A stretch of DNA of 46,540 bases from the NCBI GenBank assembly GCA_003153435.1, contig PLYR01000075.1, forward strand, positions 9,708 to 56,247, given 5' to 3'. The position numbers were made by a program, and so were the translations under genes. Within the stretch, counting starts at the first letter, position 1. Each line of letters begins with the position of its first letter. Shown one piece after another: positions 15,310 through 24,140 of this stretch. This DNA is from Bacteroidota bacterium (GTDB lineage: Bacteria; Bacteroidota; Bacteroidia; Palsa-965). The notes beneath the pieces are model-generated. The model saw only the letters and a program-made list of their open reading frames with translations. It ran no database searches and had not been told where the DNA came from.

Positions 15310-16190
15310 AACATCCGGATCACGTAAAAGTCAGGAAAAAGAAGACCCGAAACCAGAACCTGGCATTCGTGTCCTTCGGCATAGTGAGTTTTGGTATTGT
15401 AGCCATTCTGATTGTTATTCTGTCTTTCATTGTATTCCACGGCTTCAAAGCCCTAAGCTGGGATTTTATAACAAAAATGCCGGAGGATGGAATGACCAAG
15501 GGTGGGATTTTCCCTGCAATCATCGGAACACTTTATCTGGTGACTGGCAGTATGTTGTTTGCCTTTCCAATTGGGGTCATGTCTGGAATCTATATAAATG
15601 AATACGCCAAAGACGGATATATCAAGCGGTTTATTCAAATGATGACGAATAACCTTGCCGGAGTTCCTTCCATTGTGTTCGGCCTTTTTGGAATGTCTCT
15701 GTTCGTTAATAAATTGAAATTCGGCGACTCTATTCTGGCCGGTTCTCTTACCCTTGGGTTATTGGCCCTGCCTGTGGTTATCCGAACTACCGAAGAAGCA
15801 TTGAAAGCAATTGATAATTCTTTCCGAATCGGAAGCCTTGCCCTGGGCGCATCCAAATGGCAGACAACCAAAAGAGTGGTCATGCCAATGGCATTTCCGA
15901 ATGTCATTACAGGACTCATATTGTCTATCGGACGTGTTTCCGGAGAGACAGCTCCAATTTTATTTACGGTTGCAGCCTATTTCCTCCCAAAATTGCCACA
16001 CAGTATTTTCGATCAAGTCATGGCACTCCCTTACCACTTGTATGTGATTTCAACCAGCGGAACAAATATCGAGGCCTCCAGAGGAATGGCTTATGGTACT
16101 GCACTGGTGCTGATTATCCTGGTCCTGATAGCCAATCTGCTTGCAAATGCATTGAGAAGATATTTTGGTAAAAAAGTGAAAATGAATTGA
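15306..16190 (+). CDS. pstA: Phosphate ABC transporter permease PstA
   Basis: This 294-residue inner-membrane permease has about six hydrophobic segments. It has the conserved [10 protein letters not shown] region near residue 63 and the ATPase-contact loop [11 protein letters not shown] near residue 178. It pairs with PstC as the second permease subunit. The start ATG overlaps the pstC stop (ATGA), indicating translational coupling, and pstB follows 4 bases after its stop. Confidence 0.95.
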   Translation: MKHPDHVKVRKKKTRNQNLAFVSFGIVSFGIVAILIVILSFIVFHGFKALSWDFITKMPEDGMTKGGIFPAIIGTLYLVTGSMLFAFPIGVMSGIYINEYAKDGYIKRFIQMMTNNLAGVPSIVFGLFGMSLFVNKLKFGDSILAGSLTLGLLALPVVIRTTEEALKAIDNSFRIGSLALGASKWQTTKRVVMPMAFPNVITGLILSIGRVSGETAPILFTVAAYFLPKLPHSIFDQVMALPYHLYVISTSGTNIEASRGMAYGTALVLIILVLIANLLANALRRYFGKKVKMN

Positions 16191-16194
16191 GCTC

Positions 16195-16947
16195 ATGAAT
16201 AAGATCGAAACACAAAATGTAAACCTTCACTATGGTGATTTTCATGCCCTCAAAGGCATCACAATGTCCATCGTCGAGAATTCTGTTACTGCGCTCATCG
16301 GCCCTTCGGGCTGTGGTAAATCAACATATCTGAGGCTCTTTAATCGGATGAATGACCTGATCAGCAACGTTAAGATTGAAGGAGATGTGCTAGTTGAAGG
16401 TAAAGATATTTATGAACGGGGTGTGGATGTGGATGAACTGAGAAAGAAAGTAGGTATGGTATTCCAAAAACCTAATCCCTTTCCTAAAACAATTTTTGAA
16501 AATGTGGCGTATGGATTGAGAGTGAATGGCATTAACGATAAGGAATTTATTGCTGAAAGAGTGGAGCGGTCTCTTCAACAATCTGCCCTCTGGGGAGAAG
16601 TGAAAGACAAGCTGAAAAAGTCGGCTTTTGAGCTTTCCGGAGGACAGCAACAGCGCCTTTGCATTGCACGGGCACTCGCCATTGAACCCACTGTGTTGCT
16701 GATGGATGAGCCAGCTTCTGCTCTGGATCCGTTATCAACCGCTAAAATTGAAGAACTGATTTATGAGCTTAAAGATAAGTACACCATTATAATCGTGACG
16801 CACAATATGCAACAAGCCGGACGTGTAAGTGACCGGACTGCCTTTTTCTATATGGGAGAGCTTATTGAAGCTGACGAGACAAAAGTTATTTTTACAAATC
16901 CCAAGAATGTAAGAACGCAAAACTATATTACCGGAAGGTTCGGTTAA
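16195..16947 (+). CDS. pstB: Phosphate ABC transporter ATP-binding protein
   Basis: This 250-residue ATPase is of standard PstB length. Walker A is G-P-S-G-C-G-K-S-T (near residue 38), the Q-loop segment is V-F-Q-K-P-N-P-F-P, the ABC signature is L-S-G-G-Q-Q-Q-R, Walker B is [13 protein letters not shown], and the switch His is in I-V-T-H-N-M-Q-Q-A. The Q-K-P-N-P-F-P segment is characteristic of PstB among ABC ATPases. It powers PstCA and probably also takes part in PhoU/PhoR signalling. Confidence 0.97.
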   Translation: MNKIETQNVNLHYGDFHALKGITMSIVENSVTALIGPSGCGKSTYLRLFNRMNDLISNVKIEGDVLVEGKDIYERGVDVDELRKKVGMVFQKPNPFPKTIFENVAYGLRVNGINDKEFIAERVERSLQQSALWGEVKDKLKKSAFELSGGQQQRLCIARALAIEPTVLLMDEPASALDPLSTAKIEELIYELKDKYTIIIVTHNMQQAGRVSDRTAFFYMGELIEADETKVIFTNPKNVRTQNYITGRFG

Positions 16948-16992
16948 CAGCAAACAGCATTATTCCAGATCAAAAAGAGAGTTATTAAGATA

Positions 16993-17000
16993 TAATTTTG
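16993..17000 (+). promoter_or_regulatory. Possible internal -7 element before phoU
   Basis: TAATTTTG matches TAnnTTTG and lies 18 bases upstream of the phoU start, within the 71-base pstB-phoU gap. No paired TTAA array accompanies it; only a single TTAACAGC half-site is seen at 16944. It may allow Pho-independent phoU expression. Confidence 0.4.
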
Positions 17001-17018
17001 AACATTTAATTAAGCAAC

Positions 17019-17684
17019 ATGTCACACCTTGAAAGTGAACTGAAATTTCTAAAGGATGAACTTTTGGCCATGCATAGCCTGGTAAGGTTGCAGGTGAATA
17101 AATGCAAGACAGCGTTGATCGAGTTTGATACAGATCTCGCGAAGGAAATTCTTGTTACTGAAAAACGGGTAAATGCGCTTGAGCTAAAGATTGACAGAGA
17201 TTGTGAAAATATCCTGGCCCTTTTTAACCCTGTAGCGGTTGATTTACGGTTCGTGCTCGCCGCATTGAAAATCAATTCAAACCTGGAAAGGATAGGAGAT
17301 AATGCAGAAGGAATTGCGCGGTATGTTATGGATGTTCATGAGCCTTTTCCCAAGGAATATATAAATGCTTTCGCCATCAATGAAATGGCTGATGTTGCAC
17401 TCTCCATGATGGATGATGCAATGCTGGCATTGGAGAACGAGGACACTGCTTCTGCCCGGAAAATATTCCTCAAAGATGATTCCCTCGATATCATCAACAG
17501 GAAGGCAACCAGAACTACCATTGAACTCATGCTTAGAAAAGACCCAATGCCATTGCATTTCCTCAATTTAATGTCTATCGTGAGAAAATTTGAAAGAATC
17601 GGGGATCAAACCAAGAACATTTCCGAAGAGATCATCTTCTACATAGAAGCCAAGGTACTCCGCCATGGTAAAATTATAGACTGA
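17019..17684 (+). CDS. phoU: PhoU, phosphate signalling regulator
   Basis: This 221-residue all-helical protein is built of two PhoU repeats. Each contains the family motif E-R-I-G-D: N-L-E-R-I-G-D-N-A-E-G-I-A near residue 88 and F-E-R-I-G-D-Q-T-K-N-I near residue 190. Length matches PhoU. In known systems PhoU links PstSCAB transport state to PhoR and keeps the regulon off when phosphate is plentiful. Its place at the end of the pst operon is the usual one. Confidence 0.95.
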   Translation: MSHLESELKFLKDELLAMHSLVRLQVNKCKTALIEFDTDLAKEILVTEKRVNALELKIDRDCENILALFNPVAVDLRFVLAALKINSNLERIGDNAEGIARYVMDVHEPFPKEYINAFAINEMADVALSMMDDAMLALENEDTASARKIFLKDDSLDIINRKATRTTIELMLRKDPMPLHFLNLMSIVRKFERIGDQTKNISEEIIFYIEAKVLRHGKIID

Positions 17685-17729
17685 TATTCAGTTAGATAGG
17701 AATTTGTGAAAGAATGAGCCTCCGTTATC

Positions 17730-17748
17730 TTAACATTATGTTAACATT
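17730..17748 (+). promoter_or_regulatory. Pho-box-like site upstream of the DUF47-PiT operon
   Basis: Two identical units TTAACATT (17730 and 17741) are separated by ATG, giving an exact 11-bp direct repeat. It starts 47 bp upstream of the -7 element TACTTTTG. The unit contains TTAACA, the B. subtilis PhoP-box consensus. Regulator binding is inferred. Confidence 0.7.
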
Positions 17749-17776
17749 GGGACGGCTTTAGTAACCCCCTTCATTA

Positions 17777-17784
17777 TACTTTTG
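17777..17784 (+). promoter_or_regulatory. -7 promoter element of the DUF47-PiT operon
   Basis: TACTTTTG is an exact TAnnTTTG match, 28 bases after the Pho-box-like repeat and 58 bases upstream of the DUF47 start. No TTTG-type -33 element is obvious; the repeat array lies just upstream of where one would be. Confidence 0.65.
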
Positions 17785-17842
17785 TGCACGTTTCCTTTTC
17801 AGGAACACCCCTTGTATTTTACTCAAATTAATTTAGACGGAA

Positions 17843-18490
17843 ATGAAACTGGACGGCATACTTCAATTCCTTATTCCTAAGGATAAAAAGTTCTTCCCCC
17901 TCTTTGAACAGGCCACGGCCAATATGGTCCAAACCGCAGAAACACTCTGCACCCTGGGGAACTCGAACACCAATGAAAAGAGAAAAGTAGCGATCAAGGA
18001 AATTGAAAGGCTTGAACATATCGGTGATAATATCACGCATATGATATTTAACGAATTGGGGACTAATTTCATCACTCCTTTCGATCGGGAAGATATCCAG
18101 TCACTCGCATCGGTGATTGACGATGTGGTGGATCTCATTCATGGCTCAGCTAAACGGATTGATCTGTACAAGATTGAAGAAATGTCAACTCCGATGATTA
18201 AGCTCGCTGAACTCATCTTGAAAGGTGCAATGGAAATACATGTTGCAGTAGTTAATCTGAAGAGCATGAAAAATATCAGTGCTATAAAGGAAGCTCTGGT
18301 AAAAGTACATAGCCTGGAAAACCATGCCGATGAGGTATTCAATAATGGAATCGCAAGATTATTTGAAGAAGAGAAGGATGCTATTCAGATTATTAAGATC
18401 AAAGAGATTCTGAGTGCCCTGGAAACTGCAACTGATAAATGTGAAGATGCTGCGGATGTGATCCACTCTATCCTGATAAAAACGACTTAA
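17843..18490 (+). CDS. DUF47 (PhoU-like) phosphate transport accessory protein
   Basis: This 215-residue helical protein matches the DUF47/TIGR00153 family, distantly related to PhoU. It has the motif L-E-H-I-G-D-N-I-T-H near residue 55 and D-D-V-V-D-L-I-H-G near residue 94. Members are typically encoded next to PiT transporters and are thought to modulate them. Here the PiT gene begins 8 bases after its stop, so they form one operon. A dedicated promoter with a Pho-box-like repeat precedes it. Confidence 0.92.
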   Translation: MKLDGILQFLIPKDKKFFPLFEQATANMVQTAETLCTLGNSNTNEKRKVAIKEIERLEHIGDNITHMIFNELGTNFITPFDREDIQSLASVIDDVVDLIHGSAKRIDLYKIEEMSTPMIKLAELILKGAMEIHVAVVNLKSMKNISAIKEALVKVHSLENHADEVFNNGIARLFEEEKDAIQIIKIKEILSALETATDKCEDAADVIHSILIKTT

Positions 18491-18498
18491 ATGCCACT

Positions 18499-19560
18499 AT
18501 GCTTGCCATTGTTTTCTTAACCATATTAGCCGCTCTTGTTTTCGACTTTGTAAACGGGATGAATGATGCTGCGAACTCTATCGCAACTATTGTGTCCACC
18601 CGGATTCTTTCTCCCCGAGTTGCAGTGATCTGGGCTGCATTCTTCAATTTTGCGGCTTTATTTATTTTCGACGGATCTAAAGTTGCAGGAACAGTCGGTA
18701 AAGGAATTGTGAGCAGTACGTTCATTGATGAATACCTGATTCTTTCGGCATTGTTGGGAGCTATTATCTGGGCCTGGTTTTTCTGTGCCCGGCTCGGTAT
18801 TCCGGTGAGCTCCTCCCATTCCCTTACCGGGGGCTTGATTGGAGCAGCTATAGCCAAAGCGCATGGGTTCTCAGCATTGGTTTTGACTACCGCTACCGGT
18901 GGTTTTTTTAGCACCAAGATTTTTATCACCCTGCTTTTTATTTTTCTGGCTCCAATGATCGGACTGATTTTAGGTTACCTCATCATGGTCATCACCATGT
19001 GGGTCGCTCGCAGGTTTAATCCATCCCGGATCGATAAATTCTTTCGAATGGGTCAGTTGCTCTCCTCAGCTGCATTTAGTATAGGACATGGAGGGAATGA
19101 TGCTCAAAAAACAATGGGAATCATTACCGTTTTGCTATACTCTACCCGGAATATCCCCTTCGTTCACCAATATCTTTATCCCTATGGCGATTTCCATGTG
19201 CCGACTTGGGTATCTATTCTTTCTCTTACTGTTATTTCTCTTGGCACAATGTCTGGTGGAATGCGGATTGTGAAAACCATGGGAATGAAGCTTACTCACC
19301 TCAAACCGATAGGAGGATTTAGTGCAGAGACTGCAGGTGCCATTACGCTCTATGCTGCCACCAGCATCGGTATTCCGGTGAGTACCACCCAAACTATTGC
19401 AGGTGCTATCATGGGAGTTGGTACTACCCGAAGATTTTCTGCAGTAAGATGGGGAATTGCCGGAAATATTATTACTACCTGGATTCTGACGATACCCCTT
19501 TCCGCATTGATCGGTGGAGTGATTTACTTTATCATGAGTTATTTTATCCCCGCTTCCTGA
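18499..19560 (+). CDS. PiT-family inorganic phosphate transporter
   Basis: This 353-residue membrane protein has about ten hydrophobic segments and the two PiT signature repeats: G-M-N-D-A-A-N-S-I-A in the first half (near residue 20) and G-G-N-D-A-Q-K-T-M-G in the second half (near residue 197). PiT carriers import phosphate as a metal-phosphate complex with protons or sodium. A second ATG at 18491 is out of frame. Co-transcription with the DUF47 protein is likely. Its Pho-box-like promoter suggests induction together with the pst operon, unlike the constitutive pitA of E. coli. Confidence 0.94.
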   Translation: MLAIVFLTILAALVFDFVNGMNDAANSIATIVSTRILSPRVAVIWAAFFNFAALFIFDGSKVAGTVGKGIVSSTFIDEYLILSALLGAIIWAWFFCARLGIPVSSSHSLTGGLIGAAIAKAHGFSALVLTTATGGFFSTKIFITLLFIFLAPMIGLILGYLIMVITMWVARRFNPSRIDKFFRMGQLLSSAAFSIGHGGNDAQKTMGIITVLLYSTRNIPFVHQYLYPYGDFHVPTWVSILSLTVISLGTMSGGMRIVKTMGMKLTHLKPIGGFSAETAGAITLYAATSIGIPVSTTQTIAGAIMGVGTTRRFSAVRWGIAGNIITTWILTIPLSALIGGVIYFIMSYFIPAS

Positions 19561-19687
19561 TTAGTTTATAAACGGTTCAGTATCCTCATAAAGAGGACCA
19601 ATATACTGGCTGATTCCTTCCTCATTTTGCGTAATTTTGCTGGATAGAATAACGATCGTGAGATACTGATCCTCTAATACAGCAATT

Positions 19688-20674
19688 GTGCCATCACCTT
19701 TAGATATAGCTGAAGAAATATTCATTATGCAGGATGGTTTTGATGCCTGCTGCCTGGAAGTGTTCCGTTTTCAAAGCGTTTATAACCCGATCTATAGTGC
19801 TTATCTGACAGGATTGAATATTGATTGTCTGGATGTTTTGAGTGTTGAGGACATTCCGTTTCTACCGGTGGAATTATTTAAAACACATAAAATTCTCTGT
19901 GAAGGCTTCAAACCGAAACAGGTTTTTTCCAGTAGCGGAACAACCGGTACCGTTCAAAGCAAGCATTACGTTGCATTGCCCTCCCTTTACGAAGAAAGTT
20001 TTCGAAGATGCTTTTCTCTGTTTTATGGAGATATAAAGGACTACTGTGTCTTAGCCCTCCTTCCCTCTTATCTCGAACGGGAAGGTTCATCGCTCGTTTT
20101 TATGGCTCAGGACCTGATTAATCGTTCTGGTCATCCCGAAAGTGGTTTTTATTTGCATAACCCGGAAGAGCTTCATAAGCAACTTCTTAAACTTGAAAAT
20201 GCCGGTCAGAAAACGTTGCTGCTTGGAGTTACTTATGCCTTGCTTGATTTTGCAGAGGCTAACCCCATGAAGCTTAATCACACTATTGTCATGGAAACCG
20301 GTGGCATGAAAGGCCGCAGAAAAGAACTTGTCAGGGAAGAACTACATGAAATCCTCTGCTCAAGACTTGGAGTGGATACTATTCATTCGGAATACGGGAT
20401 GACAGAATTACTCTCTCAAGCCTACTCGCAAGGAAACGGAATATTTCATTGTCCCCCATGGATGAAAATAAAAGCCAGAGAACCAAATGACCCTTTATCG
20501 GCTATCGGGATAGGAAAAACCGGTGGGATAAACATCATAGATCTTGCTAACCTGTTTTCATGCTCTTTCATTGCAACTGAGGACCTCGGCAAGGTTTATA
20601 AAGACGGTTCTTTTGAAATTATTGGAAGATTTGACAGCAGTGATGTTCGGGGATGTAATTTGATGGTACTTTAA
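19688..20674 (+). CDS. LuxE-like acyl-protein synthetase / acyltransferase
   Basis: This 328-residue protein resembles the LuxE acyl-protein synthetase branch of adenylate-forming enzymes. The nucleotide-binding loop is S-S-S-G-T-T-G-T-V-Q-S-K (about residues 78-89), and a later E-Y-G-M-T-E-L matches the motif that contacts the adenylate. It lacks the large C-terminal domain of acyl-CoA synthetases, as LuxE does. GTG at 19688 is the only sensible start after an in-frame TGA at 19667. No lux genes are present, so a light-emitting role is not suggested; the acyl substrate is unknown. The thioredoxin-like gene follows 13 bases later. Confidence 0.8.
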   Translation: MPSPLDIAEEIFIMQDGFDACCLEVFRFQSVYNPIYSAYLTGLNIDCLDVLSVEDIPFLPVELFKTHKILCEGFKPKQVFSSSGTTGTVQSKHYVALPSLYEESFRRCFSLFYGDIKDYCVLALLPSYLEREGSSLVFMAQDLINRSGHPESGFYLHNPEELHKQLLKLENAGQKTLLLGVTYALLDFAEANPMKLNHTIVMETGGMKGRRKELVREELHEILCSRLGVDTIHSEYGMTELLSQAYSQGNGIFHCPPWMKIKAREPNDPLSAIGIGKTGGINIIDLANLFSCSFIATEDLGKVYKDGSFEIIGRFDSSDVRGCNLMVL

Positions 20675-20687
20675 AAATGGAATCGGA

Positions 20688-21203
20688 ATGAAAACATTCA
20701 GTTGGCCAGTTCGATCTATGCTGCTCACCATTGCCTTGCAAATCAGTATTTGCTGCTTTGCTCAGGAAGCGAAGAAAAGCCATTGCGACTCTCTGGGCAT
20801 TGTGCCTGATTTTCGGTTCTATAATCTCAAAGGAGAATTATTCACCAAGGATAGCCTCCAAACAGGGAAGTCACGCACCGTTATTATTTATTTCAAAACG
20901 AGTTGTGAGTATTGTTTGTCGGAATTTAAGCTTATCAAACACAATATGAGCCAGTTTCCAAATGCTCAGTTTGTTCTTATATCCAGGGAGGAGATTCCCG
21001 AATTAAAGAAATATGATAGCGCCCGCCAGTTCAGTTATTATCCTCAGATTCATGTGGTGAGTGATAAAGAATTGCGCTATCGCACTTACTACGAAGCATA
21101 CTATACCCCTTCCATTCACATCTATGATGAGAAAATGAAACTAATCCGGTTTTCGGATGGGATGATAGGTAAAGAGGAACTGCTGAGACTACTGAAAGAG
21201 TAA
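20688..21203 (+). CDS. Exported thioredoxin-like (TlpA/AhpC-TSA type) protein
   Basis: This 171-residue protein has a signal peptide ending near C-C-F-A-Q (residue ~26). The thioredoxin fold begins with D-F-R-F-Y-N-L-K-G and has the redox motif C-E-Y-C (Cys73 and Cys76), preceded by Y-F-K-T-S. The region Y-Y-T-P-S-I-H-I-Y contains the conserved cis-Pro. It is likely a periplasmic thiol-disulfide oxidoreductase. It is probably co-transcribed with the LuxE-like gene and convergent with tyrS. Confidence 0.86.
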   Translation: MKTFSWPVRSMLLTIALQISICCFAQEAKKSHCDSLGIVPDFRFYNLKGELFTKDSLQTGKSRTVIIYFKTSCEYCLSEFKLIKHNMSQFPNAQFVLISREEIPELKKYDSARQFSYYPQIHVVSDKELRYRTYYEAYYTPSIHIYDEKMKLIRFSDGMIGKEELLRLLKE

Positions 21204-21214
21204 CGCAGGAATGC

Positions 21215-22492
21215 TTAGAGGACTTTGATCAGAAAATAGTTCTTTTTTCCCTTCTGAGCCAATATATACCGGTTATTCAATAAATCATTTGCCCCAATAA
21301 TGGATTCCGGACTTTCCATCTTCACTTTGTTGATGAATATTCCTCCTCCTTGAAGCATCTTTCGGGCTTCCCCTTTGGAAGGTAAGATTTTTGTTTTGTC
21401 GGCAAGAAACTCGATGATATTAATGCCAGCTTCCAGTTCAACCTTGCTCAATTCAAATGTAGGAACGCCGTCGAATATGGAAAGCAGCATTTCTTCGCTG
21501 AGGTTCTTCAGGGCCTCTGCGGTGCCTTTCCCGAACAGCAGTTCGGAAGCATCAAGTGCAGCCTGGTAATCAGCTTCCGAATGAACACGTGAAGTGATGT
21601 CTTTAGCCAGTTGTTTCTGAAGAATCCGATTGTGTGGTGCCAGCGCATGCTCAGCCTCCAGAGTTTCTATTTCTGATTTTCCGAGTAAGGTGAAAATCCG
21701 GATATAGTTCCGGGCATCCTCATCGCTGGCATTCAACCAGAACTGATAAAACTGATAAGGAGAGGTTTTGTTCCGGTCCAGCCAGATATTTCCACCTTCC
21801 GATTTTCCAAACTTGGTCCCGTCTGCTTTTTTGATGAGCGGAGTGGTTAAAGCAAAAGCTTCGCCGCTGTCTTTGCGCCGTATAAGTTCTGTGCCGGTTA
21901 CAATATTCCCCCACTGATCAGATCCACCCATCTGGAGCCGGATGTCATGATTTTTCCATAAATAAAAAAAATCATAACCCTGTACCAGCTGGTAGCTGAA
22001 CTCTGTAAAAGACATACCATTTTCAAGACGACTTTTTACGGAATCCTTAGCCAACATATAGTTCACAGAAATATGTTTACCCACATCCCTGATAAAGTCA
22101 AGGAAACTGAAATTTTTAAACCAGTCGTAATTATTTACAATCTCAGCAGATTGGGCTCCGCAGTTGAAATCAAGAAATCTTTCAAGTTGTTTTTTCTGAC
22201 AAGCGAGATTGTGGTTCAGGATATCTTCAGTCAACAAATTTCTTTCCTGTGACTTACCGGATGGATCTCCCACCATGCCCGTAGCACCTCCTATTAATGC
22301 AAACGGTTTGTGTCCTGCCTTCTGGAAATGAAGGAGTGTCATCATCTGGACCAGATTTCCTACTCCAAGGGAATCAGCTGTTGGGTCAAAACCGATATAT
22401 CCTTTAACCAAACCTTTGTTTAGCATTTCTTCAGTGCCTGGCATGATATCATGCAGCATGCCCCTCCATTTTAATTCGTCAACAAAGCCCAT
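21215..22492 (-). CDS. tyrS: Tyrosyl-tRNA synthetase
   Basis: This 425-residue class I synthetase attaches tyrosine to tRNA-Tyr. The N-terminal catalytic core carries [14 protein letters not shown] (the HIGH-equivalent), the tyrosine-binding [10 protein letters not shown], and K-F-G-K-S as the KMSKS motif. An S4 RNA-binding domain occupies the C-terminal ~70 residues. Length is normal for the bacterial type. A perfect TAnnTTTG element lies 15 bases upstream of the ATG. Confidence 0.97.
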   Translation of the reverse strand: MGFVDELKWRGMLHDIMPGTEEMLNKGLVKGYIGFDPTADSLGVGNLVQMMTLLHFQKAGHKPFALIGGATGMVGDPSGKSQERNLLTEDILNHNLACQKKQLERFLDFNCGAQSAEIVNNYDWFKNFSFLDFIRDVGKHISVNYMLAKDSVKSRLENGMSFTEFSYQLVQGYDFFYLWKNHDIRLQMGGSDQWGNIVTGTELIRRKDSGEAFALTTPLIKKADGTKFGKSEGGNIWLDRNKTSPYQFYQFWLNASDEDARNYIRIFTLLGKSEIETLEAEHALAPHNRILQKQLAKDITSRVHSEADYQAALDASELLFGKGTAEALKNLSEEMLLSIFDGVPTFELSKVELEAGINIIEFLADKTKILPSKGEARKMLQGGGIFINKVKMESPESIIGANDLLNNRYILAQKGKKNYFLIKVL

Positions 22493-22507
22493 TTATTTTT
22501 ATTTTAG

Positions 22508-22515
22508 CAAAGATA
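22508..22515 (-). promoter_or_regulatory. TAnnTTTG -7 promoter element for tyrS
   Basis: The minus-strand reading is TATCTTTG, an exact consensus match just upstream of the tyrS start. Confidence 0.6.
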
Positions 22516-22585
22516 GGATTATTAAAGAAAGTGGCAGGAAGCAGCGGCAAGAGGCAGTTAAAAATAAATCAAGTACTTTTATGGA

Positions 22586-23596
22586 ATGATACTAGTCACC
22601 GGGGGAACAGGTCTTGTGGGTTCCCATCTTCTTTATGATTTGCTCAAAACAGGAAATAGAGTTCGGGCCCTGAAGAGAGCCAGCAGCGATGTTCTTTCTG
22701 TAGCCAAAACCATCTCCTATTATTCAGATCATGCTCAGGATCTACTCAACCAAATCGAATGGGTGGATGGGGATATCCTGGATATGGCTTCGCTCGAGGA
22801 TGCGTTAGAGGGTATAAAGCAGGTTTATCATTGCGCCGCTATTGTTTCTTTCAACCCCTTGCATAAAGAGGAAATGCTTATGATAAATGTGGAGGGAACG
22901 GCCAATCTTGTGAATGCCTGTCTCGTGAAAGGCGTTGAAAAACTTTGTCATGTAAGCTCTATTGCCAGCCTGGGCAGAAACTCTACCGCCTCACTTGTTA
23001 CAGAGGAAACACATTGGAAGACATCCCCTCAGAATTCCTGGTATGCAATTAGCAAATACGGAGCCGAAAGGGAGGTATGGAGAGGTGCCGAAGAGGGGCT
23101 GCAGGTAGTGGTAGTCAATCCCTCTGTCATTATCGGACCCGGGAACTGGGATAAAGGGAGCATTGCCATGATACGTATGGCCGCCAAAGGCCTCCTCTAC
23201 TATTCGGGAGGGCGTACCGGATATGTGGATGTACGTGATGTTACAAGAGCAATGAAACAGCTTATGGAAAGTAAAATTAAAGGAGAACGGTATATTGTCA
23301 ACGGGGCAAACCTTACTTATCGGGCTTTCTTTGATAGACTCCACAAACAATTCGGGAAGCCTGATTCCAAAATTCCTATCGGAAAAGTGATGGGAGAGCT
23401 TGGATGGAGAATAGAGAAACTACGATCAGCATTCCGGAGAAAGGAACCTGTTATCACCAAAGAAACTGCACGAGCAGCGAATTATTCCTATGAATTCTCC
23501 TCCGATAAAATCCAACAAGCGCTTGACTTCCATTTCACACCAATAGATTCAACTATAAAAGAGGTATGTGAAATGTATAAAAAGGAAGGGTTATAA
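22586..23596 (+). CDS. NAD(P)-dependent sugar epimerase/dehydratase-like (extended SDR)
   Basis: This 336-residue extended SDR has the Rossmann motif T-G-G-T-G-L-V-G-S-H at the N-terminus. The catalytic triad is recognisable: the Ser of V-S-S-I-A-S-L-G and Y-A-I-S-K (Y-x-x-x-K) near residue 153. The N-P-S-V-I-I-G-P-G segment is typical of dihydroflavonol-reductase/NAD-epimerase relatives. The substrate is unknown. TACTTTTA, one base from the -7 consensus, sits a few bases before the ATG. Confidence 0.88.
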   Translation: MILVTGGTGLVGSHLLYDLLKTGNRVRALKRASSDVLSVAKTISYYSDHAQDLLNQIEWVDGDILDMASLEDALEGIKQVYHCAAIVSFNPLHKEEMLMINVEGTANLVNACLVKGVEKLCHVSSIASLGRNSTASLVTEETHWKTSPQNSWYAISKYGAEREVWRGAEEGLQVVVVNPSVIIGPGNWDKGSIAMIRMAAKGLLYYSGGRTGYVDVRDVTRAMKQLMESKIKGERYIVNGANLTYRAFFDRLHKQFGKPDSKIPIGKVMGELGWRIEKLRSAFRRKEPVITKETARAANYSYEFSSDKIQQALDFHFTPIDSTIKEVCEMYKKEGL

Positions 23597-23634
23597 GATG
23601 AGCTACTGCAGCTGATTCTACTCACTGGAAACGG

Positions 23635-24009
23635 CTATTTTTTTCTAGCCTCCACAGCCTGCATTCGGGTAAGGTCGCTGATCACCTCATCATAAATAGA
23701 TTCCAGCTCTTTTGGGGTACTTGCATAGTATTTATAATTCTCCTGAAACTCTGCATAATCGATATTGTATTTTTTGAAGATATCGTTGTATGCAAGGGAG
23801 TCTTTTTTGTTCAGACTTTGATTCTGTGCATTTTTTAGATTAACTGCTGCTTCGAGAAGATGAACCTGGGTAAGCAGTTCAGCCATTTGTGTTTTGTTGA
23901 GCAAGTGTTTGGGACGGGGCAGAGGAGAAAAATCCTTCTGTTTACCGGTACAAGAAAACAAGGTGAGCAGAAGGATACTGAAGGCGAGAAACTTCTTTAA
24001 GTTGTGCAT
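23635..24009 (-). CDS. DUF4296 family lipoprotein
   Basis: This 124-residue lipoprotein has a signal with lipobox L-L-T-L-F-S-C (Cys near residue 20). It continues with a helical domain of the DUF4296 type: K-T-Q-M-A-E-L-L-T-Q-V-H-L-L-E-A, then Y-N-D-I-F-K-K-Y-N-I-D-Y-A-E-F. The family is widespread in Bacteroidota and has no established function. It is a single gene, convergent with the epimerase and with its own promoter-like site. Confidence 0.85.
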   Translation of the reverse strand: MHNLKKFLAFSILLLTLFSCTGKQKDFSPLPRPKHLLNKTQMAELLTQVHLLEAAVNLKNAQNQSLNKKDSLAYNDIFKKYNIDYAEFQENYKYYASTPKELESIYDEVISDLTRMQAVEARKK

Positions 24010-24037
24010 GGAGTAGGGAGGTCCTTCGTTTATCCCA

Positions 24038-24045
24038 CAAATTTA
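24038..24045 (-). promoter_or_regulatory. TAnnTTTG -7 promoter element for the DUF4296 gene
   Basis: The minus-strand reading is TAAATTTG, an exact consensus match 28 bases upstream of the start codon. Confidence 0.55.
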
Positions 24046-24140
24046 ACCTAAATCCAGGTCCCTGATAGGAAGGATGAAAAAATCTCTAATTTTACCCTCT
24101 ACGGAGAATATTCTCAGGCAAAAAAATACGGATTAATACC

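Noticed and set aside
16944-16962. TTAACAGC before phoU as a fifth Pho-box-like site
   Set aside because: Only one unit is present; the position 11 bp downstream has no TTAA.
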